Source: Stagonosporopsis chrysanthemi (lineage: Eukaryota > Ascomycota > Dothideomycetes > Pleosporales > Didymellaceae). Taken from it: a stretch of DNA of 64,000 bases. The translations under genes were made by a program, and so were the position numbers. Location of the stretch: contig JAFISE010000059.1 of assembly GCA_022560025.1 (NCBI GenBank), positions 62,001-126,000 of the forward strand. The letters are read 5' to 3'. Shown piece by piece: positions 43,712 through 55,374 of this stretch. Each line of letters begins with the position of its first letter. Position 1 is the first letter of the stretch. The notes under the pieces are model-generated. The model worked only from the letters and a program-made list of their open reading frames with translations. It ran no database searches and had not been told where the DNA came from.

Positions 43712-45500
43712 ATGTCGTACTCGTGGATTGGGGCTCCGGCCGAGTTCAATGGAACGAACGAGATCACAGGTGGAGACTCATGTACGTTCCCCACAGACAC
43801 TGCTTGCTCTACGCACGTGCCGAGTGTGCATAATATATCTTCCTCAGAAATCTGGCATCTGAGAGAACGAGCAATCGCTAACTTCACTGCAGTGACTGAG
43901 AACTTGAACCAATGGTACTCTTCCGGTGACCAGGCCTACATTCTCGTGGCCTCTGCCATGGTCATGATCATGATTCCTGGTCTGGCCTTCCTCTACTCTG
44001 GTCTCGCGCGCAGAAAGTCCGCCCTATCCTTGATTTGGGCGTGTATGTTCTCTGCCTCCGTCATTACCTTCCAATGGTACTTCTGGGGATACTCGCTCGC
44101 TTTCGGCCCTTCGACAAATGGCTTCATTGGCAATCTCGACAAGTTTGGCCTCAAGGGCGTACTAGGCGCTCCCAGCCCGGGTTCACCTCTTATCCCTGAG
44201 CTTCTCTACTCTTTCTACCAGGTATGTCGCGTAAAGGAAACCAAAAAAAACACTACTGACATCACTCAGATGCAATTCTGCGCCGTCACAGCTGCCATCG
44301 TCGTTGGTTGCGTTGCTGAGCGCGGTCGTCTCATCCCCATGATGGTCTTCATCTGGCTCTGGGCCACCATCGTATACTGCCCTGTCGCATACTGGGCTTG
44401 GAACTCGAACGGCTGGTTCTTCGTCTGGGGTGGACTCGACTACGCCGGTGGAGGACCAGTCGAGATCGTCTCCGGTTGCACTGCCCTGGCATACTCGATG
44501 ATCCTCGGCCGCCGCCAGGAGAAGATGATGCTTAACTTCCGCCCACACAACGTCTCTCTCATCACCCTCGGTACCGTCTTCCTGTGGTTTGGATGGTTGG
44601 GCTTCAACGGTGGATCTGCTTTTGGTGCCAACCTTCGCGCTGTCATGGCTTGCTGGAACTCCAACCTCACTGCCATGTTCGCTGCGATGACCTGGGTTAT
44701 TCTCGATTGGCGCCTTGCCCGCAAGTGGTCGATGGTTGGCTGGTGCTCCGGTGTCATCTCTGGCCTCGTCGCTGCCACCCCCGCCTCTGGTTTCCTGACT
44801 CCCTGGGGATCCGTTATCCTTGGCATCACCACTGGTATTGTTGCTAACTTTGCTACCAAGAGTACGTTTTATAGTTTCCCTATCGTGACCAAACAACTAC
44901 TAACAACTCACAGTCAAGTTCTGGATCCGCATTGACGATTCCCTCGATGTCTTCGCAGAGCACGGCGTCGCCGGCATGTGGGGACTCTTCGTCAACGGCA
45001 TTCTCGGCGCAGACTACATCATCGGCCTGGATGGCGTCAACAACGGCCTGACTGCTGGCGCCATCACCGGCAGCCCTGAAGCTATCTACAAGCAGATCGC
45101 CTACATCGTCGCTGTCACCGCGTACTCGTTCGTCGTCAGCGCACTTCTCGCCTTCGCTATCAACAAGATTCCCGGCCTGCACCTGCGCGCGTCTGAGGAG
45201 GCTGAGCTCCTTGGCATGGACGACGACCAGCTTGGAGAGTTCGCCTACGACTACGTCGAGGTTCGCCGTGATTACCTCGCCTGGACACCTGCTAAGGGCG
45301 AGCCCCTCAACGGCGAGCACAGCGTGCCCCAGGGCGAACGCCACGGCATTCCCCAGCACAGCGAGATGCTTGAGGGCAAGACGCCCAGCGAGCACAGCGG
45401 CAACGAGCACACAGGTATCGGTGGAGACCGCCACGCTGTGGCCTTGGGGGCTGAGCACGAGAAGATCACTCCTCCCTCATCGTCGCGCGACTACGCGTAA
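43712..45500 (+). CDS. MEP: Ammonium transporter, MEP/AMT family
   Basis: The proposed CDS is 43712-43781, 43893-44221, 44270-44861 and 44914-45500, giving 525 aa. The introns are 111, 48 and 52 nt. The product is an 11-helix plasma-membrane channel that takes up ammonium. Family signatures are TENLNQWYSSGDQAYILVASAMV at the start of helix 1, GLAFLYSGLARRKSALSLIW, the pore segment VEIVSGCTALAYSMILGRR, FGWLGFNGGSAFGANLRA, and AEHGVAGMWGLFVNGILG with the second twin His nearby. The cytosolic C-terminus includes LLGMDDDQLGEFAYDY and then a Gly/His/Glu-rich tail. Removing intron 1 restores GGDSLTENLNQWY, the expected family join; leaving it in adds 37 aa. Introns 1 and 2 are both multiples of three without stops. 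GATA-factor sites lie upstream. Confidence 0.95.
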
Positions 45501-46643
45501 ATGCCTTTATTACTGCTTTTCTTCAAATTGTTCAGTTTGTTCAGAGATACCACCTGTGTTTGTTACTTGGGGACGTAGAAGACTTACTATTACGCGACGA
45601 TAGATCCAGATTCAGATTCGGCCTTTTACATGTACTTGACGTACACTTCTAATTCACACTATTCACAACCATCCTAACACATCGTCTGCGCTCACTTCGC
45701 GCACAACACCCGTGATCTTCGCCTTCAATCTTACCAACCTTTGACCAAGCACTCCCCGCCCACTCTAACAATCCCCCCGCGATCCTGCCGTCTCCTTATC
45801 CTACCTACCCCATCCCGCATGCAGCATGGTGCCAAGCCACCCCGATCGGCCATACACAGCCCAATCCGCCTTTCCCCAGCGCCAAGCCACTCTTCAGAGG
45901 TTCCTTATCTCTGGGCAATTCGAGACCTCGATCGGATCGGCGAGGAAGCCAGTGCTGCACCCCAGATGCTCGGGCTTGCTAAGCTAGCTTTCGCAGGGAT
46001 CGAGGGGTTGGTGGTGACGAGCTGACCGGACGGGATGGTGCGCGTATACAGTAGTGTTGTGTGGAGTTGAGCTGAGCGAGTGCATGTGGTGACGCGATTG
46101 TAGAAGACGAGATGGAGATAAGGACTCTCCCGCGGCTGCACATGCACATGCACATGCACAACAGCATTATAAAGACAAGGAGTGTCTGTCAGCTGGAGTC
46201 AGCGCCACTATCGCACACCTGCGTTGTGAGGACAGAGCTGTGGTGGTGTCATTCTTGAGTTCAGGAAACAGCCGCAGTCCGGGCGCGCTGACTGGCCGCG
46301 TGTTCGGCGGCGTTTAGAACGCATGGGGAGACGGAGGAAGGCCTAGCCTGGGGTTGGTGCGTGGATGTGTCGGGCGATGAGAAGTGCTACCTGTTTAATG
46401 GGAAGGGATACAGTCGGCCAGATAGATTTGGGCCGACCTTGTAGCTCACACTGGAGGGTTTAGGGCGGTCATTGCTATCTTCATCAAGCTTCGTTGCGCC
46501 AACGTCGAATACATCGAGCATGGGAGTATCAATGAGAAGAGAAACGTATTGTAACATTGATTCGTTAGGTATCATCCCGCGGAAACGCCATGCAAGCATA
46601 CCATAGCCAGCCCGTCTAACTCACAAACGCCGCAGTACCACGA
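45501..46643. other. Intergenic region between convergent MEP and BUB1
   Basis: About 1.1 kb of 3' flanks. No gene is recognised; a hexanucleotide repeat lies at 46137-46160. Confidence 0.5.
46137..46160. repeat. Hexanucleotide microsatellite, (CATGCA)n type
   Basis: About four perfect copies of TGCACA/CATGCA lie in the 3' flank between the MEP and BUB1 genes. Confidence 0.75.
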
Positions 46644-49600
46644 TCACTTCTTTCGTACAGCCTCTTCCATCTTCCTCACCAACGCTTTCAGCCCGACACC
46701 CTTCTCACAATTAGTCTCCAGATGCACCTCCATCTTCTCGCGGACCTCCCTCATGCCCTTCGACACTGGCATCTTCCTGCCCTCCTCACCATCTAAATGC
46801 AACATCGGATTGAGCAGTAGGTCGAAACACTCATGCCAAATCTCTGTCTGCCAGTACCTCTTAAGACCTTCTCTAATCTTCATTCTTGTCGCGCCTGCAC
46901 CAAGACCTGCACTTTTCTCGGCGACGGTGGAAATATACTTTCCAAAAAGCAGGGTATGCACGATGCCTGCAAGTCCATGGTAATCAATCTGATATGTCCA
47001 AGGACGCGCGTTTTGCGCCTCGTAGCAATCGGCTTCTGTGACCTTCCAGTCTGCAATAAATTGCACATCTGGATGGAATACTTTCATGTCGATGCCACGG
47101 CCGAAGTCAATGAGGGATATGCCCTTCGATGCCCAGCCATAGCGGCCATCGCGCTGGTAGACCGAGTCCCACTCGCCCTTCTCCAACGCATCGAAGCGAA
47201 CAAGAACATTGTCGGCTTTGAGGTCGCCGTGCAGGATACCCTTCGAATGCAGGGCTTCCACGGTGCGCAGTAATTCAACAGTGAAGAACATGGCCAGCTG
47301 TTCGTCCATCACGCCATTCTCAGCGCGAGCAATGTTTACAAGATCCAACAGCGTTCCCTGGTCGCGGAACTCTTCGATCAGGTAACACTCATCCTGGAAG
47401 ACATGCATTTCGTATGCATGCACGACCGAAGCAGCTCCTCTGGATACACCAAGGCGGCGCTTTGCCTGTCGCATAATGTAGAACTCCCAGGGTGTAGGAG
47501 GGTCTTCCATTTTGAGGGCTTCAAGTGAGCGGCGCTGGAGGCCATAATCGCCTTTGCCCATTTGTGCAGGTGCGCTCTCATCCTCTTCATCTTTCGGAGC
47601 GCTTTCGATTAGATAGACTGGCGCAAATGCTCCTTTTCCAAGCTCTCGTTTCACTGTGAAAGTTCGTGTTGATCCCTCAAAAATCAGCTTAGGTGGCGCA
47701 GACAGGTTAGTTAGGGTCTTGTCTTGGGCGTTGTTCTTCATCTTCTTCACTGCCTTTGTGTATTTCTGAATCTCAAGACCCTTCCCACTGACAGCCTCAG
47801 TATCTGCAAAATATCCATCGTAGCTTTCAAGCGGCGGTTGAACCTTTCGCAGAATGACATCACGAACTTCCGCGATGACTGGATTGAGCGACATCTCCTC
47901 GATGATCGGGCCTGAAGGCTTTGGGTCTCTGAACACGATCGGCTTTGCAACCAGGGGTTTTTGTACTGTCTCCTCAACTGTTTCTGCAAGAAGTTCACTA
48001 GAGGCGGGCTCGGACTGTCTGAGTGATAGCTTGGTGATCTTGTTTGGGCCATCGATAACTTGTCCAAGTAGGTCCTGGAAGGGGCTGCCGCTCGTGTCAT
48101 CTTCATCGCCGTCCTCAAATATGATGAGATCACCCTTTGATCGCGATGGAGTTTTAGCATTGAGCTGTTCCTTTTGTGCGTAAGCAGTTGCGAAACCCAA
48201 AGATGACTCTGTCTTCTCCACGATTGGAGTCATGAATGGCAAGCGGTTGTTAGCTGCCTGCATGGGATCCCGATACGGCCTCATTGGGTAATTATGGCCT
48301 TCTGGTGGAACCGGGACAAAACGGGTAGGCAACGACGCTGGTGCTAAGGGTGAAGTAGGAGTAGTCACCTCTGGCTCACGCTGCTCCCCTGCCCTTACTA
48401 GTGGATGTGTTACCTCTTCAAAAGAGTCATCGTCCTCCGAATTCTCAGAGTCTTCATTCGACTGGAGGGGGCGAACGGTGTCGTTATTGTCCTCATCGTT
48501 GTCGCTTGCAAAATCCTTGCTCTCGGTAAGGTCGTCAGACCAAGCCGAAACACTCCTAACATCGGTGTCGTCGATTTCAGTACGATCCACCTCTGTATTA
48601 TCTTCTTCGCTGTCGCTGCCAACTTCCGACTCGTTGTCGTCACCAATGACCGTTCCTAGTGTAAAGTCTCCACCGACTGTTGTCTCGTCGCCAAACTCAC
48701 TGCGAGTGGCTGTGCTTTCCGCACCACTTGTATAGTCGCTCTCATCATCATCACTGCTCGCCTCTTCACTTTGGGACTCGGCGGCCTGCTCTTCCGGCCC
48801 CTTTAGAGGCTGGTTGAAGATTTCATAGATGTCGTCCATAGCCTCCTTCGTATGTAGAGTCATGGTCGCTTCACGGCCACCCTTCTTTCGGCGGACCTTC
48901 GATTTCTTCGAGGGCGAATCTAGTTTTGCTTGGACTACTAAATGTTAGCGATGTTCGCAGTTGGCTTTTCTATACTCACTCGTCTGTGTTTCACCACTGA
49001 TCTCTTTCACATCCATGACTTGGATCTTGCGTGTCCGGTTTGCGCGCTCTTCCTTGCGTGCCTTCTTGGCTGCTTTGGCCTTCTCGATGTCGGCTTTCGA
49101 GGGCGGCCTGTTCTCATCATCACCCGCAAGCGCGTCGTCGTCGCCGCCTTTGAGAGGCACAGTCTGTAGTTTTGGAGGTTTTTGGTTGTCCTGCCTGGGT
49201 GCGAGGGGTTCAGGCTTGGGCACCAGAGGCGCAGGCTTCGGCATTGGTCGCTGTGCTGCTGCTGCCTCTTCCGCGGCTTTCTTGGCTTGTTCCTGTTCTT
49301 TTCGGCGGATGGCCGCCCAATCTCGATCGAGCCAGCCTCTGTATCTAGCTCGCAGCTCTTCGAACGAGAACTCCACCGACATTGGGTCACTACGGTTAGG
49401 ATATACCTGCTCCAAGTCTACGAAGACAACTTCAACTCTGCCTGTCTTGGGATTGACAGCCTGAAGTTGCTCACGAAACGGATGTGGAATGGATGTACCG
49501 TCATTAAGATGTGATTTGGTCTGAATACATAAGGCAAACGCCAACCAATTAGTCCTGTGATCGTAAATAGATGAAGAGGGACGCGCAGGCAGAGAACTCA

Positions 49601-50570
49601 CCTCATCCTTAAAAATCATCATCTTGCCTGCGCCCTTGTTGGTCTTTCCGCCTTTGAGTGTCTCACCGGCCCAGGGTCGAGCCTCCTGTGCGTTCTCCTT
49701 CTTGCGATCCGCAAGAGTGCCGATGTTGTCCCAGCCTTGGCCGCTGCCACTCGAACTTGTCCTTGCCGACTCACCCTCATCAGAGAAGATAGCCATCTTG
49801 GGCTTGCCAGACTTCGGCTTGGCTGCCTTGGGTTGGCTCTGAGCTTGCGGTTCGGGTGATGCTGGAGCGAAAGGGTCGATCTTCGCAGCCAGAGCTGGTC
49901 GTATCGCGGGCAGAGCTGGGCTTGACGGTTCGGGCGCATCCTGCGGGCGGCTCTCGAACCGATGTTGGAACTCGCCGTACTTGCGAACCAAGCGCTCAGT
50001 CGGCCGCGCGTCCTTCTCAATACCCATGCTGTAAATTTCCTCGGCCTGCGAGAACCGGCCAGCCGACTCAAGCCATGCAGCATATTCCTCATAGTACAGC
50101 GCCAGACCATCACCAATGCTGTGTCGCGCAAGAAACCTAAAGATTTCCTGGGGTGCATCGGCGAAGAGCCTGATGTAATGTAGCCAGAGCTTCAGGTAGC
50201 GGGGGTCGTTCTTGTAGTGGGAAGAAGACTGGAAGGCTTTCGTTGCGCGCTCAAGGAGAGGACCGAGTTGTGACTGTTTATCGTTTTGTGCGGAAGGATA
50301 CGCTTCTAGCGTCCACTTGACGTATCGGTCGTAGATATCGAGAGGGTCGTCAGAGTCGTCGATGTTCATGAGCTCCTTCTCAAACTCCAACCGCTTCGCG
50401 CTGTGCGCATCTTGTGTCTGCAATGGTGATGGTGCATACCCGGGCTTTGCACCCAGCGGTGGTGTGTAAAGTTGTGCGAGTGCCCTGGCCGAGCGGCCGC
50501 TGGGAATAGCCTGAATGTTTTCCTTCGAGTTTTCGATGACTTCGAAGTCGACAATGTCGTCGGAACCCAT
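46644..50570 (-). CDS. BUB1: BUB1-type spindle-assembly-checkpoint protein kinase
   Basis: The CDS is 50570-49602, 49520-48980 and 48937-46644, giving 1,267 aa. The introns are 81 and 42 nt. Bub1 sits at kinetochores with Bub3, phosphorylates histone H2A and delays anaphase until chromosomes attach. Domains in order are: the Mad3/BUB1 TPR region (about 40-190, including DPLDIYDRYVKWTLEAYPS and DPRYLKLWLHYIRLFADAP); the Bub3-binding GLEBS motif (about 529-548, MTLHTKEAMDDIYEIFNQPL); an acidic disordered linker; and a C-terminal kinase. The kinase shows GKGAFAPVYL (937-946), K979 in EALKMED, HGDLKADN (1073-1080; HGD instead of HRD is normal for Bub1) and DFG (1114-1116). Residues between GLEBS and kinase include LSAPPKLIFEG. 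I chose ATG 50570 (MGSDDIVDFEVIENSKEN). Intron 1 is stop-free and of length 3n. Confidence 0.96.
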
Positions 50571-51324
50571 GACGCCGGTGGGGTATCTCAAGAAAATGAA
50601 AGAAATCCAAAACCAATGTACAGAAGAAGCGCAACACTTTACCTGGTGTCGTGGTGGGTGTTACAGAAAGTTGCGCGTGTACTGAGTGTCTGGCGGGGCT
50701 CTTGTGTTGCTCCCTCGCCGCGCTTTCCCCGATTGACTAGCGTTGCTGGGGTAACAAGCTGCTGCTTCCTGTTTCTTCTGACATGTGAATATTCCTTATG
50801 CTCTACACAGTCCTAATTGATTTCTTTGTCTAGATGTATTGAGAACGTGACGTTAGAAGGTCATCGATCGTCGGGCGCAATGCACCTTTTCAGGTATGAG
50901 GTGATGCACTACGACAACTGTAGAACACCACCACCTGGTCTTCCCGCCTTTGTGCACAGCCAAAATTAAGTTGGAGATTTCAAGCTCGATAGCCCTGCTC
51001 ATACTGAGCCGATCTTGGGCTCTACTATAGGAAATTCGCAATCTTCTCAATCCAGTCATGACATCGACGTACTGTCACGGTGCAAGGGTGTCGAAGAAGC
51101 AAGATGTGGTGTCAAGAGAGTTCACATGGCACCATTGTTTATGTCTGGCTAATGGGTACTCGACCCATCATTCTGATTACTCGTCGCTCATGTCATAGTC
51201 ATACAAAACGTCTCATACCCAGACAAAGAAAAGAAAGAAGACAGCCTCAACGCCATGCAGGAAGCACTTTGTACTTGTCACCCACCCGTCATCAGAAGAC
51301 CCCGACACAATGAAGATACATCTC
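50571..51324. other. Intergenic region upstream of BUB1
   Basis: About 750 nt carrying the BUB1 promoter and the 3' flank of the next minus-strand gene. No gene is recognised. Confidence 0.5.
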
Positions 51325-52083
51325 CTAGGCTCCTTGCCGGGCCTTCTCAGCACAAATCAGCGCGATGATTCTGCTCAACTCTGCGCTCTGAGCAAACTGC
51401 TCCTGCTTTGTCTTATCGTCGACATCCTCGCTTGCCGCAATGTCGTTGGACACGGTCAGCATGCGGTTTTGCAGAGCGAGCAGCTTGGACAGGGTATTGT
51501 CGAGGAAGGGCGCGCTGAAGGTGATGTTGGTGGGCGATTGGCCGTGGTTAGGGAGACGCATCTCGAGTTTCCTGGGGGGCTTGCGCTGAGTGGGCTTTTG
51601 CTCGACTTGCTTTTGTTCTGGCTGCGAGGATGTCCTGGAAAGTTGTTAGCATGTTGGAATACAATGGTAGTGGCGAGGATGATGGCAGATGGCGTGGACA
51701 GTGTCGCTCGATGCTCGACAAAGAATTGAAGAAGCATGCGCACGTTTCGACGAACAATATAAAGCAGATTCCGACCGCATGGTCGATCGTTGGCGAGCGG
51801 TTGGTAGCGGACCGTTGTCTCCAACGGCCACTAAAATCGCTAAGGGACGGACCTACCTTTCACGCTCGACGAATGTCATGTTCTCCGCCATTTCGGCGAC
51901 ACGGTTTGCAATCCTCGAGGCCATTATCGTGTATGGTGAAGCATGTTGCTGGAGACCGTTTGCTGCACCGTTGGTTGTGCTTTGTGTCTGCTTGCCTGAG
52001 GTTGAAGCAGCCTTCCTGGGGCGCGAAGCAGCCGATTTGGCGGTTGTGCGGTTCGCCGGCGCAGATGCTACTGAGGCAGGCAT
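51325..52083 (-). CDS. Small helical protein, function unknown, 178 aa
   Basis: The proposed CDS is 52083-51857 and 51634-51325. The donor GTAGGT and the acceptor (GCTAAC branch, then TTTCCAG) join in frame. The N-terminus is a basic, Ser/Thr/Ala-rich tail (MPASVASAPANRTTAKSAAS). It leads into a helix (SPYTIMASRIANRVAEMAEN), a Gln/Lys/Pro linker, and a C-terminal helical pair (FLDNTLSKLLALQNRMLTVSND and AQSAELSRIIALICAEKA). The layout resembles small kinetochore or complex-subunit proteins, but I cannot assign it. The intron, at 222 nt, is far longer than others here and might hide a further exon. The gene is divergent from the acyltransferase gene across about 520 nt. Confidence 0.6.
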
Positions 52084-52606
52084 TTTGGTTTTGATTGGGC
52101 TTTTTTGTTGAAATATGTGTCTGCGATGAGTTAATACCTCCTGAATGTGACGGCTGTCGCGTGCGAAGTGCTCGGCATACGCAGATTACAATGAAGCCGC
52201 TTGCGGGTGGGGTCTACACTAACCTTTTGGTGGGTAATCAAGAAGTCACAAATGCAATGGAAGTGGAGATGTTCAGTGCTTCGAGTATCGAGTTCAAGGT
52301 TTATTGCAAGATGGATGAGCTGCAGTGTGGACACGGGGACTTGCAATAACTTTGACCTTGCTCCCAGCCGTGCCAACCAAACCAAGTTGGAGGCGCGCGC
52401 CACAAGCGACGTCATAAGGATGCGTGAACAGGGTTGTGGGGAACACGATCATCGAATCTGTGGAACCTAACCTCGAGTCTCGCCCGTTGGCCGGCTCCAA
52501 GGTGACGTTTGACGCCGCGTTCCTCCACGTCGTTCGCGCGTGGTAATGGGCAACGTCTGAGCTTCTTCTTTGACTCTGCCCCTTGCGACGACGCGTGCGA
52601 TTGAAG
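52084..52606. other. Divergent intergenic region, 523 nt
   Basis: Promoters of the two flanking genes. Nothing else is recognised. Confidence 0.5.
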
Positions 52607-54823
52607 ATGTCGCCCGCGATCAAAAGAAAGAAAGACGACCTCGGCGCAGGACTGCGCGTGTCCAAAGACAACATCGATGCACATCCCGCAGGGCCACCAA
52701 AGTATGGCGAGTTGACACAGGCGGAGAGGGCTTTCACCCTAGCCTCGACGTTCCTGTCAGGAGTTCTAGCGTACGGCAATCCAAAGAGTTGATCTCTGCC
52801 CTGCGCATGCTGACAATGGCACAGTATCAGCGCATCCCAATTTCTAGGGGCACCGTTGAAATTGATCGACCCTCAATTTTACGAAGGGTATATGGCCTAC
52901 ACTAAAGAATGCTTCGCTATCTTAATCACGTGTCTGACACAATGGTGGGCGCCGACCATTGTCAGAGTGAGCGGAGACTCGAGCATGATAGGACAGCTCA
53001 TCCAGAAGAAAGACGGAAGCCTGCAATGCAATTTCGCAGACAGGATGGTACTGATGGCTAACCACCAGTTGTACACAGACTGGCTGTACATCTGGTGGAT
53101 CGCGTACACCAACAACATGCACGGCTTCGTCTACATCATTTTGAAGGAATCCCTGAGGAACATTCCCATTATTGGCTGGAGCGCGCAGTTTTACAACTTC
53201 ATTTTCCTCGCTAGAAATTGGGAAGAGGATCAACGCCGTTTCAAGAAGGCTCTCTCGCGTCTCAACACTGTAACTCAGCCAATGTGGCTTATCATGTTTC
53301 CCGAAGGCACAAACTTATCATCGACGACGCGGGAGAAAAGCAAGGCTTGGGCTGCAAAGAATAACCTCAAAGATATGAAGCACCAGCTTCTACCGCGCAG
53401 CACAGGACTGAGATTCTGTTTGAACGAGCTCAAAGATACCACAGAGTGGCTGTACGACTGCACCATCGCATACGAAGGCGTCCCACCTGGACAGTTCGGG
53501 CAAGACATATTTACATTACGCTCCACCTTCTTCGAAGGCCGCCCGCCAAAGTCGGTCAACATGCACTGGCGTCGGTTCCACATTTCCGATATTCCGATCC
53601 AGAATGCGAAAGCTTTTGAAGTCTGGCTACGGAACCGTTGGAGGGAGAAAGACTATATGCTCGAGTATTTCCAAAGACACACCCGATTTCCCGCCGAAGA
53701 CTTCTGGAAGGATCATCTCGATATGGGCGACCGCAGTTCGCAAGGCTCGCAGAGCATACGAAGTGTACCTAGACCTGCCGTTCAAATCGAAACGCAGGTC
53801 AAATCCGGTAACTGGAACGAATTTGTTAAGATTTTTGCGCCTATCAGCAGTGTCTTAATGGCTCTCACTGTCGCGTATGGAGCGAATCCAGCAGACATAA
53901 TCCCCGGTGGAAAAGAATTCTTCGAACAGCACATGAAGCAGCTACTAGGCGGTGGCGGAGAGATGGGAGGCCTTCCAAGTCCAGAGCAACTCGAAAAGAT
54001 GATCGAAGGAGCGGCAAAACTAGGAGCAGCGCAAGCCGCAGATCCACAGCAGATGCCACAGGTCGCAGCATTGACACAGGAGAATCTAGCCAAGCTTGTG
54101 AAGGAGACTGCGATCAAGAACGGCGCAGTGCTGCCCGGTGGAATGAGACGAGCCAGCACTGCAATGCCACAGGCGCCAACAAAGACGCTCGCAACACCTA
54201 CAACGATACCAACCTCACGCGCAAAGAGCGCAATCGTCACCCCCTCTTCAGCACGGAAACCTGCTGGTGCAACAGCGAAACCAAAATCAGTAGCAGCAGC
54301 ACCCACAAAACCCAAGGCTGCACCCGCAAAGCCAAAACCGGCCCCGAAACCGAAAGCTACACCACCTGTAGGCGCCATGAGGGAGCTGACGCTAGCATCT
54401 GGCGTGACTATCAAGGTCCCTGCTCCAGCTGTGGAAGATGCCAAAAAGACTGGCGCAACGACAATAACGACAACCAATGGTCTCGTGCTCAACATTGGGA
54501 AGAAGGACATTGAGAAGGCGCAAGTAAAGAAGGGGAACACAATCATGACCACATCTGGCATACCAATCAAGATCACATCGGGCGGTGAGATTGAAGTCAC
54601 GAAGAAGCCAGCGCCGGCGGAATCCAGTCCGGCACCAGCGAAATTGAGTACACCCAAGCCCGCAGTGAAGAAAACAGCACCTCCACCCACACCTGCGAAG
54701 GCGCCGGCGAAGCTCAATGGGCCGACAGGTACGCCGAAGAAGGCAACACCAAGTACGACAGGACCAAAGAAGATAGCTGCGAAATCGCAGACAAAAGGCC
54801 CCCAGAAACTGGCTGCGAAATAG
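52607..54823 (+). CDS. PlsC-type lysophospholipid acyltransferase with repeat-bearing basic tail
   Basis: The CDS is 52607-52770 and 52825-54823, with a 54 nt intron, giving 720 aa. The catalytic part (about 50-350) belongs to the 1-acylglycerol-phosphate / lysocardiolipin acyltransferase group. It has NHQLYTDW (134-141, the NHxxxxD motif), a following hydrophobic helix, and FPEGT (213-217). It transfers acyl groups from acyl-CoA to lysophospholipids; the exact acceptor is unknown. Yeast relatives such as Cst26/Psi1 act at the ER. Residues about 370-720 are atypical: a Gly/Gln/Ala helical segment, Ala/Pro/Lys-rich linkers, and three short repeats (nt 54377-54604) of the type TxxxGhxhxh. A hydrophobic segment near residues 330-345 (IFAPISSVLMALTVAYG) may be a membrane anchor. 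Confidence 0.9.
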
Positions 54824-55374
54824 TTTACATCATTTGAAGATCCATTTGGCGTAGGAAACAGAGCAGAACTGCTCAGGCGTTGGATACCCGTATATTCCGC
54901 ACATCTGAATTACACACATATCATACTTTCTCGAATTTAAGACCTTCACGTCCATATCTCCTTACTCCAGAACTCAGACGTTTTGTACCATCGATAAAAC
55001 AACACGAGAGCGACGCGCACAGGGACAACAGCCACTCGCGCCACACCGGAACGGTACCCAGAAAAGATCTGCAATTTTCCCGCGGTACCCCTGTCAGACA
55101 TACCGCGAACGTGCCACAAATACGTCATGTGCTGAAGAAACAGGATGCGGGATGTGGCGCGGGGGAGAATGTCATTTGGCTGTCATATGTGGAACCTCGA
55201 CTTGTGAGCCAATGCTCGAATCATCTCCAATAATGTCAAATTGTTGATTTGGTAAAATCTACATTGAATCTGATTATCGCATAGAGGTTGGGTTGAATCG
55301 ACTATCAAATCGCACCTAGAATTAAAGAGAAGGACAAAGAAGATCTTAAAAGGCTACAAGCATAGGGATACAAC
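54824..55374. other. Intergenic region, 550 nt
   Basis: Tandem-gene spacer. No gene or repeat is recognised. Confidence 0.5.

Noticed and set aside
44183..44896. 237-codon frame antisense to MEP
   Set aside because: Shadow of a strongly codon-biased transporter gene.
53782..54717. 311-codon open frame antisense to the acyltransferase tail
   Set aside because: Gly/Val/Ala-rich shadow of the Ala/Pro/Lys-rich coding strand. The sense protein is clearly real.
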